Assembly (NCBI RefSeq): GCF_001583695.1
Contig: NZ_LOBC01000082.1
Span: 124,001-188,000 of the forward strand
Length of the DNA stretch: 64,000 bases
Reading direction: 5' to 3'
Source: Bacillus wiedmannii
GTDB taxonomy: Bacteria; Bacillota; Bacilli; Bacillales; Bacillaceae_G
Shown here one piece after another: positions 17,205 to 25,616 of the stretch; within the stretch, counting starts at the first letter, position 1; every line of letters starts with the position of its first letter. The position numbers and the translations under genes are program-made. Below the pieces are notes generated by a model. That model worked only from the letters and a program-made list of their open reading frames with translations, was not told the origin of the DNA and searched no databases.

Positions 17205-18106
17205 TACGCTTTCACTCCCCCTGTAATCGCTAAGAACTCATCCTCTAACGTTTTATTTTGAACAGTAACTCCGTATACAAGCACATCGTCATTTACAAGT
17301 TTTTTTACAAGTTGTGGGATTTCTTCTTTCATTACAGATACTGCAATTATATTTCCTTGCGTCTTACCTTTAATGATTTCATTTGCTTTCTGTACTTGAT
17401 CTACTTCAAACGCTACAACTACTGTCTCATCGTGTTTCGCTTGTTCATGTAAGTTGTACTCTTGCACAAACTCACCTTGCTTAATAATAACGACGCGATC
17501 ACACATGAGTTCAATTTCACTTAATAAGTGACTTGATACGATTACAGCAATATTCTCTTCTTTCGCTAAACGTTGTAAATAATCACGAATTTGGCGAATA
17601 CCAGCTGGATCTAATCCATTTGTCGGCTCATCTAAAATTAAGATTTTTGGCTGATGAAGTAATGCCTGTGCAATTCCTAAACGTTGTTTCATACCAAGTG
17701 AATATGTTTTCACCTTTTTATGAATCGCATGCTCTAATTCAACAAGCTTTACAATCTCAGCAATGCGCTCTTTACTAATTGGTGTAATTGCCATATTCGC
17801 AAAATGCTTTAAGTTTTGCATTCCAGTCATATAATCATATAGTTCAGGATTTTCTACAATCGCTCCAATTTGCTCTAGCGCCTTTTCACGCTCCGTGCGA
17901 ATACTATGACCACAAATTGTAATATCGCCCTCTGTCATTGATATAAGACCTGTCATCATACGAATTGTCGTCGTTTTACCACTACCGTTCGGTCCAAGAA
18001 ACCCGTACACTTCCCCTTCGCGAACTTCAAATGATAAACCGCGGATAATTTCCGTTCCACCAATCTTTTTTCGAACATTCTCTAACTTTACTACTACGTT
18101 TCCCAA
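17204..18106 (-). CDS. ABC transporter ATP-binding protein (YhcH/BcrA-like)
   Basis: 300 residues, TTG start with AAAGGAGGAA 8 bases upstream. Walker A GPNGSGKTTT, Q-loop, signature YSLGMKQRLGIA, Walker B ILILDEPTNGLD and the H-loop SSHLLSEIE are all intact. An 80-residue C-terminal extension is typical of BcrA/NatA-type drug exporters. It energises the permease encoded downstream. 14 bp separate it from the upstream permease gene. Confidence 0.92.
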   Translation of the reverse strand: MGNVVVKLENVRKKIGGTEIIRGLSFEVREGEVYGFLGPNGSGKTTTIRMMTGLISMTEGDITICGHSIRTEREKALEQIGAIVENPELYDYMTGMQNLKHFANMAITPISKERIAEIVKLVELEHAIHKKVKTYSLGMKQRLGIAQALLHQPKILILDEPTNGLDPAGIRQIRDYLQRLAKEENIAVIVSSHLLSEIELMCDRVVIIKQGEFVQEYNLHEQAKHDETVVVAFEVDQVQKANEIIKGKTQGNIIAVSVMKEEIPQLVKKLVNDDVLVYGVTVQNKTLEDEFLAITGGVKA

Positions 18107-18120
18107 TGTCGATTCCTCCT

Positions 18121-18915
18121 TTAGACTTCTAGTTTTTTATCGATTATGCGACCTGTTATATAAACAAGTAGAACAAATATACCGATTGAAAAAGTAAGAC
18201 TATATAAATTCATAAGTCTTTCTGGATATAGTATGAGATTCATATCCGCTGATTCATCTATATAAACTAATTTTTTAATAAAAGTAGGTATAGGCGCAAG
18301 TCGGCCCAGCATTTCATATATCAGATTGATTACTTTCGTTACTAGTAAAAATAGGAAGAAAATAATTACGTACTCCATTTTTTTCTTTTTCAAAGAAAAT
18401 ACTTTCACACCAGCTACTGTAAAAAGTAAGACTAACAATATACTTGATAAATTAAATACATATAACACGCTACTAAATAACTGCTTTACCATATCTAGCG
18501 TAAGTGTACTTTCGGTAAATAACAATTCATGGAGTTCTGTACCTTTTATTACTTTCATCGAGATACTATAGAAAAACATAGCACCTATTACTTCAAAACA
18601 CATTAAGCTAATTGCTGCATATGACAATATTGCTAAAACAATTTTTTTACCAGATATCGGTGTTAACCGAAATAATTTACTTTCAGTCATTTTCCCAAAC
18701 GCAGACATCGCCTGCAGAAATACTAATACCGCAAAAATTAAATAAACTAAGAATACTAAAGCAATTGTAATCATTTGCCTTACTTCTCCTGATTCTTGTT
18801 TAATATAATTCCCCATACTTACAAAAGCGACAGCTGCAATAAATATGAATGACAATAACGAAATGAAAATTTGTTTTTTATTCGCATTGTACATATATAT
18901 TAAACTGGCCTTCAT
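18121..18915 (-). CDS. ABC transporter membrane protein (YhcE-like)
   Basis: 264 residues with six predicted membrane helices and a basic cytoplasmic loop after helix 4 (SLKKKKMEYV). It has no ATPase motif. It overlaps the upstream ATPase gene by 4 bp, so it is probably that ATPase's membrane partner. Similarity to the yhcE product is inferred from size and gene context rather than a motif. With the downstream pair, the operon encodes two ATPases and two permeases. Confidence 0.75.
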   Translation of the reverse strand: MKASLIYMYNANKKQIFISLLSFIFIAAVAFVSMGNYIKQESGEVRQMITIALVFLVYLIFAVLVFLQAMSAFGKMTESKLFRLTPISGKKIVLAILSYAAISLMCFEVIGAMFFYSISMKVIKGTELHELLFTESTLTLDMVKQLFSSVLYVFNLSSILLVLLFTVAGVKVFSLKKKKMEYVIIFFLFLLVTKVINLIYEMLGRLAPIPTFIKKLVYIDESADMNLILYPERLMNLYSLTFSIGIFVLLVYITGRIIDKKLEV

Positions 18916-19610
18916 CTACTAAACACCTCCTTAAACAAATCCGTAACAGCTTTTCCTCGTTGGAAACGTAATTCTTCTACATTTTCATGCAGTACACTTT
19001 CACCATCTTTTAAAAAGATTACTTCGTCAAAAATATTTTCCACTTCTCCAATTAAATGTGTTGCAATTAAAATCGTACAATCTTCGCGATAAAACTGTAA
19101 AATAAGTTCTAATACGTGTTCTCTAGAAACAAGATCAATTCCGCCAAGCGGTTCATCTAGTACGTATAACTTTGCTTTCCTCGAAAATGTTAAAATAATT
19201 TGTAGCTTTTCAACCATACCTTTTGATAAAGCTGTAATTTTTTCTTCTAACGGTATTTTAAATTCCGCAATCGTATCTACCGCTTTTTGAATGTCGAAGT
19301 CTTTATAAAAATCTCGATAGAAGAATAAAGAATCTTTTACCGTCATCCAATCATCAAATACTGGTTTATCCGACATAAAAGAAACAATTTCTTTCGTTTC
19401 TAATCCTACTTTTTTACCAGCGATTGTAATACTGCCTTTAGAAGGATGCTGCAGACCGGCAATCATTTTCAATAACGTCGTTTTCCCACTCCCGTTATCT
19501 CCAACGAGTCCTATAATTTTCCCTTCCGTAATCTCTATGTTTAATTCACGGATCACTGCTTTTAATCCGTATCTCTTCCATAAGTTTTCTATTTTTAATA
19601 ACTCTGTCAT
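18912..19610 (-). CDS. ABC transporter ATP-binding protein (YhcG/YtrB-like)
   Basis: 232 residues, compact ATPase. Walker A GDNGSGKTTLLK, Q-loop in MSDKPVF, Walker B LYVLDEPLGGIDL and H-loop IATHLIGEVE are visible. The signature segment reads ALSKGMVEKLQIILTFS, with SKGM in place of the classic SGGQ, a common variant in GntR-linked YtrB-type transporters. Its start overlaps the GntR gene by 4 bp, so regulator and transporter are translated together. Confidence 0.9.
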   Translation of the reverse strand: MTELLKIENLWKRYGLKAVIRELNIEITEGKIIGLVGDNGSGKTTLLKMIAGLQHPSKGSITIAGKKVGLETKEIVSFMSDKPVFDDWMTVKDSLFFYRDFYKDFDIQKAVDTIAEFKIPLEEKITALSKGMVEKLQIILTFSRKAKLYVLDEPLGGIDLVSREHVLELILQFYREDCTILIATHLIGEVENIFDEVIFLKDGESVLHENVEELRFQRGKAVTDLFKEVFSR

Positions 19611-19987
19611 TCGCTCTCCTCCCTCTTCTCATGTAATGAAGAACGAAGGATTGTAAGAATTTCTTCTTCTGAAAAACCTAAATTGTCCATTCCATCTATA
19701 AAAGAATGAAGTAATTCTTTCGCCATCTCTTTTCGCAGCTCCATAATTTTCTCCCCTTCATTCGTTACATATCGTCCCATTCCTCTACGCGTTACAACAA
19801 CCCCATCCCGTTCTAGCTCTTGAAATGTACGCTGAATCGTATTTGGATTTACTTGTAATTCACTCGCTAATTCACGTACAGAGGGAATTTTATCACCAGG
19901 CAATAAATGTCCTGTTACGATTTCTTTTTTTATGTATTCCATTACCTGAATGTAAATTGGTGTATTTGGAGAAAACTCTATTTTCAT
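19607..19987 (-). CDS. GntR family regulator (YtrA subfamily, YhcF-like)
   Basis: 126 residues. The winged helix lies at residues 10-70: PIYIQVMEYIKKEIVTG, LPGDKIPSVRELASELQVNP and NTIQRTFQELERDGVVVTRRG. Only about 50 residues follow, too few for a ligand domain, which defines the YtrA subfamily. Members repress their own ABC transporter operon and are often induced by cell-wall antibiotics. The RBS is AAAGGAGGG, directly abutting a 15-bp-arm palindrome that overlaps the promoter. Confidence 0.92.
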   Translation of the reverse strand: MKIEFSPNTPIYIQVMEYIKKEIVTGHLLPGDKIPSVRELASELQVNPNTIQRTFQELERDGVVVTRRGMGRYVTNEGEKIMELRKEMAKELLHSFIDGMDNLGFSEEEILTILRSSLHEKREESE

Positions 19988-19998
19988 TTCTTCCCTCC

Positions 19999-20040
19999 TT
20001 TTGTATCGGTGTACTAGTTAAATAATACACCGATACAAAA
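19999..20040 (-). promoter_or_regulatory. GntR/YtrA-type operator palindrome
   Basis: Perfect 15-bp arms (19999-20013 and 20026-20040) are separated by 12 bp. The inner part contains GTGTA...TACAC, as in YtrA-type operators. The -10 box of the promoter lies inside it, so bound repressor would block RNA polymerase. Confidence 0.85.
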
Positions 20041-20050
20041 GGATTGTAAA
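20022..20050 (-). promoter_or_regulatory. Sigma-A promoter of the GntR-ABC operon
   Basis: On the minus strand, TTTACA (20050-20045) and TATTAT (20027-20022) are 17 bp apart, with the -10 box embedded in the operator palindrome. Confidence 0.7.
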
Positions 20051-20065
20051 TACCCATTTAATTAC

Positions 20066-20102
20066 AAAAAAGTTCTATCCAGCTAATGGATAGAACTTTT
20101 TT
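20066..20102. terminator. Bidirectional terminator-like hairpin
   Basis: 16-bp perfect arms ending in six A and six T with a five-base loop. It is the second of two tandem hairpins that insulate the GntR operon from nrdF. Confidence 0.85.
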
Positions 20103-20150
20103 AACGAAAATCGTTATATGAAAATAATAGTGTTATGTAAACAAATCCAT

Positions 20151-20193
20151 AAAGAAAAGCTGTCTTATCAATGAATAAGACAGCTTTTCTTTA
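20151..20193. terminator. Terminator after nrdF
   Basis: 18-bp perfect arms (20151-20168 and 20175-20192) with a six-base loop and a T-rich flank on both strands. Confidence 0.88.
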
Positions 20194-20203
20194 TGATCGT
20201 ATA

Positions 20204-21172
20204 TTAAAAATTAAACACGAAGTCATCGTCAGATAACTTTTCAACGTTCGTTGCTTTTACGTAACCATTCCCTTTTACAGAGAAGAAATCATGGTTTTTC
20301 GTATCTGTACGTAAACCATTTAAAACGATTGGGTTAATTTCTTCTTCTTCAAACTTCGGCTCAAGTCCTAAGTTCATAAGTCCTTTATTCGCATTGTAAC
20401 GAACGAAACGATTTACATCCTCTACAAGACCGATAGAAGTGTAAATTTCTTCTGTGTATGCCATTTCAATTTCATATAGTTCCATTAATAACTCTTGTGT
20501 TTCTTTTTGCACTTCTTGTTGATCTTCTGCAGAAAGTTCTGCGAAGAGTTGTTGTGCTAAAATACCGACGAATACGCCGTGGATTGACTCATCACGAATT
20601 ATTAGGTTAATAATCTCACCACTTGCCGTCAATTTACCTTGACCTGCTAAGTAAAGTGGGTAGAAGAATCCACTATAGAATAAGTAACTTTCTAAAAATA
20701 CACTTGCTACCATCGCCATGTATAACTCTTTTTTCGTTACTTCAGGCTTTAATAAACGACGATAATAACTAGTAACAATACCAGCCTTTTTCTCAAGTAA
20801 TGGATGTTTATCTACCCATTCAAAAATATCATCGATTTCTTCTTCAGTAGCTAACGTTGTGAAAATATGACTGTAACTCTTCGCATGTACTTCTTCCATA
20901 GCTCCCATGAAAGCTAATACACTTTTCGCTTGTAAATTTTCAAGATGAACAAGTACAAGTGGCATCCCTTCGCCACCTTGTTTCGTATCTAAAAGTGTTA
21001 AACCACCTAATACACGCTTATAAGCAATTTGCTCTTCTTTTGATAATTGCGCCCAAGTATTTTTGTCAGAAGACACTGCGATTTCTTCTTCTGTCCAAAA
21101 CTGAGCGATGTTTTGCTTCCAAAACATTAAACTAAAATCATCTTCTTTTTTGTTCCAGTTTACCGCACGCAT
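20204..21172 (-). CDS. nrdF: Class Ib ribonucleotide reductase beta subunit NrdF
   Basis: 322 residues, the standard NrdF length. It holds the dimetal/tyrosyl-radical cofactor (Mn or Fe) that starts ribonucleotide reduction by NrdE. The two metal-ligand helices show MEEVHAKSYS and IRDESIHGVF, each supplying Glu and His ligands. The C-terminus DDFVFNF is the tail that docks on NrdE. The RBS is AAGGGG. It follows nrdE after a 93-bp spacer containing a perfect hairpin. Confidence 0.96.
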   Translation of the reverse strand: MRAVNWNKKEDDFSLMFWKQNIAQFWTEEEIAVSSDKNTWAQLSKEEQIAYKRVLGGLTLLDTKQGGEGMPLVLVHLENLQAKSVLAFMGAMEEVHAKSYSHIFTTLATEEEIDDIFEWVDKHPLLEKKAGIVTSYYRRLLKPEVTKKELYMAMVASVFLESYLFYSGFFYPLYLAGQGKLTASGEIINLIIRDESIHGVFVGILAQQLFAELSAEDQQEVQKETQELLMELYEIEMAYTEEIYTSIGLVEDVNRFVRYNANKGLMNLGLEPKFEEEEINPIVLNGLRTDTKNHDFFSVKGNGYVKATNVEKLSDDDFVFNF

Positions 21173-21218
21173 TCAATCGCCCCTTCTCTAAATAAACATG
21201 AAAAATTGATAACTAAGC

Positions 21219-21247
21219 ATGAGCAGGGTTCAGAAAACCCTGCTCAT
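21219..21247 (-). other. Hairpin between nrdE and nrdF
   Basis: 12-bp perfect arms ATGAGCAGGGTT/AACCCTGCTCAT around five bases. No T run follows, so it is more likely a processing or stability element than a terminator. Confidence 0.55.
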
Positions 21248-21265
21248 CATGTCTCACTTTTTATA

Positions 21266-22585
21266 TTAAACGGTACAAGCCACGCACTCTTCCACGCTTA
21301 ATTTACGTGTTCTCGTATAATACAGACTCTTTAAGCCTTTTTTATGTGCATAGATGTAGTAACGTGCTAATTCACGTGTTGAAATATCACTATTAACGTA
21401 AAGAATTGTACTAATTCCTTGGTCAATATGTTCTTGAATTTCTGCGATTAAATCAATTAATTTAAACTGATTCATATCGTAAGAAGATTTATAGTACCAG
21501 AACGTATCTTTTGATAAATACGGCATTGGATAATATGTTGTCGCATTCGCATATGTTCTTGATTCGATTTGACTTACGATTGGCATTACGCTTGAAGTTG
21601 CATTTTGAACGTAACTGATAGATTGTGTTGGAGCAATAGCAAGACGGTAGGAATTATATAATCCATTCTTCTTCACTTGCTCTTTTAAACTTGTCCAATC
21701 TTCTTTTGTTGGAATATGAATTCCTTCAAATAATTGCTGAACTTTTTCAGTTACTGGGCTGTAATCTGTCGTTTCATACTTTTCAAAGTATGTGCCGTTC
21801 GCATAATCAGACTTATCGAAGTCTTTAAATGTTTCGCCTTTTTCTTTAGCGATTTCCATACTTTTCTCAATAGAGTAGTAATTTAACATCATAAAGAATG
21901 TACGAGCGAACTCTTTCGCTTCTGCACTTTCATATGCGATTTTGTTTTTTGATAAATATCCGTGTAAGTTCATTGCGCCAAGTCCAACTGAATGAAGCTC
22001 ATCATTTGCTTTTTTCACAGTTGGTGCATTCGGAATGATCGTCATATCAGAAACAGCTGTTAAAGCTTCCATTCCCGCATGAACGGCTTCACGAATTTCT
22101 TTATTTTCCATTACATTCACGATATTTAACGATCCTAAATTACAGTTAATATCACGACGGATAATATCATCTGTACCATAATCATTTATTTCAGAAGTTT
22201 CTTGAAGCTGGAAGATTTCTGTACATAAGTTCGACATCTTCACAGTTCCAATATCCTTCAATGGATGTTGATTATTTGCATTTGATTTAAACATTAAGTA
22301 TGGGTAACCAGACTCAAGCTGAATCATAGCGATTTTAATAAGCATATCACGTGCACTAATATCTAGCGGCTTCTTCTTCACTTTCGGATTGCTCATTAAT
22401 TCATCGTACATTTCATCGATATCAATATCATCTAAATGCTTTCCGTATTCTTTATACACCGTATAAGGCGCGAAAACATGGAAAGGTTCGTTTTTCTCAG
22501 CTAGCTCAAAGAACTTACTTGGCACGATAATTCCGATTGATAGAGACTGAATACGGCTCTTCTCATCAGCATTTATTTTTTTGGT
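21266..22585 (-). CDS. nrdE: Class Ib ribonucleotide reductase alpha subunit NrdE, 3' exon
   Basis: 439 residues beginning TKKINADEKSRIQSL, which continues the exon 1 ending WDIIEFLD once the intron is removed. It contains the radical-site region MSNLCTEIFQL, the finger-loop region and the C-terminal redox pair CVAC in ECVACTV. Exons together encode about 694 residues, the normal NrdE size. The TTG preceding the exon is not a true start; it lies in the intron's last bases. The product reduces NDPs to dNDPs in the cytoplasm with NrdF. Confidence 0.95.
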   Translation of the reverse strand, partial: TKKINADEKSRIQSLSIGIIVPSKFFELAEKNEPFHVFAPYTVYKEYGKHLDDIDIDEMYDELMSNPKVKKKPLDISARDMLIKIAMIQLESGYPYLMFKSNANNQHPLKDIGTVKMSNLCTEIFQLQETSEINDYGTDDIIRRDINCNLGSLNIVNVMENKEIREAVHAGMEALTAVSDMTIIPNAPTVKKANDELHSVGLGAMNLHGYLSKNKIAYESAEAKEFARTFFMMLNYYSIEKSMEIAKEKGETFKDFDKSDYANGTYFEKYETTDYSPVTEKVQQLFEGIHIPTKEDWTSLKEQVKKNGLYNSYRLAIAPTQSISYVQNATSSVMPIVSQIESRTYANATTYYPMPYLSKDTFWYYKSSYDMNQFKLIDLIAEIQEHIDQGISTILYVNSDISTRELARYYIYAHKKGLKSLYYTRTRKLSVEECVACTV

Positions 22586-23686
22586 CAACTCGTCTTCATA
22601 TTTCTATGAAGGTTGGACTATATCATCAACCTGTAACTGGTTGCCTTGCACTTCGACTGGTACCTATTTCCAGCCTACTCTACTAGCTTTCGTCTAATGA
22701 CGTGCGTTCGATAGTCTCTACACCTTCTTGAAAGTATTGATAATTAGGAAAGTTATTGGATAGTACTCTATATTTTATCGTATTAGCAGGCACATTAAAC
22801 GCTCGGCCGGCTTCCGCTAAAGACTCATAGTAAATGTCATTTATAACAATTGGCTTTTTTGTTTTTCTCTTCCAGAATTATATTGGTTTTTTTGAGCTTT
22901 ACTTATCTTCATACATGTTTCTTTTGTATGTTTTTTACCTTTACGAGACCTAGACATTTTTTCTTTTGTTTCATCAGTATGTTTTCTACCGTGAAATCGT
23001 TTAGTAATCTTAGATCTCATATTCTCCATATGTTGAGGTTTATCATACCAATAATTATTAGGACCAGTATTAATTTCAGAAAGAAATTTTTTTACTTCCT
23101 TTGAGTGAGTTTTCCCATACATATGGTTCTTTTCCCCACTCAACGCCCCACCTCTAGCGATGGGATGTCCGTTGTAGCAATACTGTTTCCCATAATATTG
23201 ACTTAGTAAACTTTGCTCTATCTTATGAAGAATGTTCTTATCATCTGGTAACTCGATTATCCCTTTAAACTCAAATTTATTCTCACCATATAAATTCCAG
23301 GCTGCTTGTAAATGTTTACTATGATGCCGATTAGCATTCAATTGATTTCTATGAGTTTTAAATCGTACTTTAAAATTATTAGAACTACCAATATAAAACT
23401 TCCTATTTTCCTTATTAATTATCAAATAAATTCCACAGTTCATGGAATCTCGCCTCCGGTGAATATAAGATTCCACTTCACCCAAGTAACATTTCTTTCA
23501 AGCTTGGCACGGTATTACCTGCTATCCATGTACATGGACCGTAGGCTCTCTTAGTCAGCTTCTTCGCGGGTTCTTTTTCTTTTACCCCTTATTCAACTGA
23601 TACCGTTAGCCGCTACTGCGACACCCTATTGGTTAGGTTCACAAGGTTTTCTCATACACATTACTGCGTAGAGGGACTACCAATTA
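22586..23686 (-). ncRNA. Group I self-splicing intron in nrdE
   Basis: 1101 bases between two exact nrdE halves. Removing it joins codons GAT and ACC (Asp-Thr) in frame. The 5' exon ends in U and the intron ends in G, as group I introns require. Near the 5' end GUCC can pair with exon GGAU (P1), and intron bases UUGGU pair with the first exon-2 bases ACCAA (P10). At the 3' end GAUAUAGUCC (plus strand 22615-22624) can form P7 with GACUAU (22711-22716). A GIY-YIG gene is nested inside. nrdE introns are known in the B. cereus group. Confidence 0.93.
22683..23443 (-). pseudogene. Intron-encoded GIY-YIG homing endonuclease, frameshifted near the 3' end
   Basis: ATG at 23443 follows GGAGGCG. The N-terminus has GIYLIINKENRKFYIGSS (GIY...YIG), then RFKTHRNQL and the catalytic Glu region KIEQSLLSQYY. 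NUMOD3-type repeats follow (GEKNHMYGKTHS, FHGRKHTDETKEKMS, GKKHTKETCMKIS). The open frame stops at 22841 after about 200 residues, but the next frame continues KKPIVINDIYYESLAEAGRA, an IENR1-type DNA-binding helix-turn-helix, to a TAG at 22683. One extra A in the run at 22862-22866 (or 22855-22860) restores 253 residues exactly. The endonuclease is probably impaired. Confidence 0.85.
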
Positions 23687-24451
23687 ATCCAAGAATTCAA
23701 TAATATCCCAATGGAAAATGTTTAAGTATACTGCGCCGGCACCTTTTCGTTGCCCCAGTTGATTCGCATATGAAAACGAATCTTCAAGTAATTTCATAAC
23801 AGGTACTACACCACTTGCAGCGTTATCGATACCTTTAATTTGCTCACCGCGTGCACGTAGCTTAGACAAGTTTAAAGCTACTCCACCGCCGATTTTTGAT
23901 AATTGCATTGCAGTATTAATGTTAAAGCCGATTGAATTTAAGCTATCATCCATCTCTAACAAGAAACAAGACACCATTTCTCCTCTTCTGCTTCGTCCCG
24001 CATTTAAAAAGGTTGGTGTCGCTGGTTGGTAGTTTTGTTTTACAATCATGCTTGCGAAGTGTTTTGCCTTCGCAACATCACCGCGTCCTAAGTATAATGA
24101 AACAATTGCTACACGATCTTCATAGCTTTCTAAGTATTGTTTTTGATCATTTGTTTTTAACGCATAATCTTTGTAGAACTTAGATGCCGCCATATAGGAT
24201 TGGAACTCGAAGTTTTCACCATAAGCGATGTTATATACCTCTTCTACTTCCTCCAAGCTATACTCGTCCAGAACGTTGTAATAGTAATCATATTCTTTCA
24301 TATACTCCATTCGCTCTGCCACGCTATTAAAATGAACGGTATTTTCTCTAGCTTCTTCCATAAAGACTTCTAATGCCTCTTTATCTTTATGAAGCTGATA
24401 AAAACCGTCCTGCATTTGCGTGATTTCATTATTCAGTTCAATGTGTCGCAA
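23687..24451 (-). CDS. nrdE: Class Ib ribonucleotide reductase alpha subunit NrdE, 5' exon
   Basis: 255 codons from ATG at 24451 to the splice site after FLD. It carries the N-terminal NrdE domain, the substrate region PATPTFLNAGRSRRGEMVSCF with a redox cysteine, and GGGVALNLSKLRARG. An unspliced message would stop at the TAA that begins the intron, giving a dead 255-residue fragment, so splicing is required for dNTP synthesis. It overlaps nrdI by 14 bp. Confidence 0.95.
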
Positions 24452-24797
24452 TCTCCCGCACCCTTTCCTTAAAATATTCTACATCATTATTTGTTCCTGA
24501 TAACTCAAATTTTGATACAATAGGCACTTCATATTTAGCAGAAATTTTGTCAGCACTTGCACCGAACATGTCTCCCCAGTTACGATTGCCGCTTGCAGAT
24601 ACGCCTTTTAATTTTTCATTATTGCGCTCTAAAAATTCTAAAACACGTTCTGGTACATTGCCAAAACCTGTTGTATACGTAATTAAAACAAAGTCTTCAT
24701 CTATTACTAGATCTTCACCAATTTGAACGGCCGGCATATTTAATTTGTGAATGAAACGCTTCACGTTTCCTGTCATAGAATCATATGCAACTATCAT
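24438..24797 (-). CDS. nrdI: Flavodoxin-like NrdI
   Basis: 119 residues. The FMN-binding start is MIVAYDSMTGNVKRF, then ITYTTGFGNVPERV and ASGNRNWGDMFGASADKI, which define NrdI. It delivers the oxidant needed to form the Mn(III)2-tyrosyl radical in NrdF. First gene of nrdI-nrdE-nrdF, with GGGAGGG upstream and two NrdR-box candidates about 50-100 bp before the start. Confidence 0.95.
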   Translation of the reverse strand: MIVAYDSMTGNVKRFIHKLNMPAVQIGEDLVIDEDFVLITYTTGFGNVPERVLEFLERNNEKLKGVSASGNRNWGDMFGASADKISAKYEVPIVSKFELSGTNNDVEYFKERVREIATH

Positions 24798-24847
24798 TTC
24801 CGACCCTCCCTCTCCAATCTATACTCTCTGTATGTTGTTTCTTGTTT

Positions 24848-24863
24848 TCTCTATATATTGTAT
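24848..24863. promoter_or_regulatory. NrdR box (proximal)
   Basis: TCTCTATATATTGTAT fits the NrdR consensus acaCwAtATaTwGtgt closely, with all central positions matching. It lies about 50 bp before nrdI. Confidence 0.7.
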
Positions 24864-24879
24864 TACGTTTCAAAATAAG

Positions 24880-24895
24880 ACACAAGATATATGTA
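24880..24895. promoter_or_regulatory. NrdR box (distal)
   Basis: ACACAAGATATATGTA matches the left two thirds of the NrdR consensus. Its start is 32 bp from that of the proximal box, about three helical turns, the usual spacing. Confidence 0.55.
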
Positions 24896-25273
24896 TAAAT
24901 TCTTTCTTTTTTTAAATTTTACTTTTCGACAAGACAGTCGATTTTTTTCAATACAATGACTATGAAACAACATTCTAAAACTCATGTCAATAAAGTGCTT
25001 TTCAAAAAAGTTGTCAACGAATTTAACCTTATTTTTAAAAAAGTTACCAATATATTTTGTCATAAAACGGCAAATGCTGGAGGAATATATTTCTCCAGCA
25101 TCACGCAAAAAAGAACAGACATGAAACGATAATCTGTTCTAAAAAACGATTACATTTATCAGTTTTACTTTATTAAATATTATACATATACTTTCGGTTC
25201 GCGTTACATACTAAAAGATAACTATTATAGAAAAAGATTATTATTATGGAAATTCAACTTATTTATGAAAAGA
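24896..25273. other. Noncoding stretch upstream of nrdI with two hairpins
   Basis: No credible gene is seen. The minus-strand open frame here has no ribosome site and biased AT-rich composition. There is a 9-bp hairpin at 25074-25101 (ATGCTGGAG/CTCCAGCAT) and the terminator at 25107-25140 belonging to the upstream small operon. Confidence 0.55.
25107..25140 (-). terminator. Terminator of the YolD-like operon
   Basis: AGAACAGA/TCTGTTCT arms, with a plus-strand A run at 25107-25112 giving the T tract on the minus strand. It lies about 130 bases past the stop of the small gene. Confidence 0.65.
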
Positions 25274-25591
25274 TTATTCTGAGTGCTCAATGCGCAAAAT
25301 ATCTTTTACAAATATATGATGTGGATTTTCATCTTTATCAATCATTGTACATACAGGAGCTTCTTCATCAAAGTACACAATCATTCCTTCTACGTACTGA
25401 TATGTATGTTGAACTTGTATGGTTACTTTAATTTCTATAGCCTCTTCATATGCTCTTTTTATTTTCTGAAGCATTTTTGCCGAACACTTTCGTTTCTCTG
25501 GATACATGACCATCCCCATAAACCTATTGCCAGCTCTATCTTTCCACATATAATCCCAATGCGGTAATATGCCTTGTTTAAAATCGCCCAT
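25274..25591 (-). CDS. YolD-like family protein
   Basis: 105 residues. After WKDRAGNRFMGMVMYPEKR come a charged helix and beta strands KVTIQVQHTYQYVEGMIVYFD, ending in the IFVKDILRIEHSE segment that resembles the 'pfedIldIe' close of YolD proteins. YolD-like proteins often neighbour Y-family DNA polymerases, but none is here. The match is by eye and only moderate. It follows a 64-residue gene by 25 bp and probably shares its message. Confidence 0.55.
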   Translation of the reverse strand: MGDFKQGILPHWDYMWKDRAGNRFMGMVMYPEKRKCSAKMLQKIKRAYEEAIEIKVTIQVQHTYQYVEGMIVYFDEEAPVCTMIDKDENPHHIFVKDILRIEHSE

Positions 25592-25616
25592 AATTCTCCT
25601 CCCTATATTCTTCTAG

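Noticed and set aside
22841-23485. Taking the 214-codon frame as the full homing endonuclease
   Set aside because: The better start is ATG at 23443 after GGAGGCG, and the C-terminal residues after the A run come from the wrong frame.
21266-24451. nrdE as two separate genes or a pseudogene
   Set aside because: The intron with group I pairing elements joins the halves exactly in frame, so the gene is spliced, not broken.
24863-25108. 81-codon minus-strand frame upstream of nrdI
   Set aside because: It covers a terminator hairpin and an NrdR box, lacks a ribosome site, and its composition follows AT-rich noncoding DNA.
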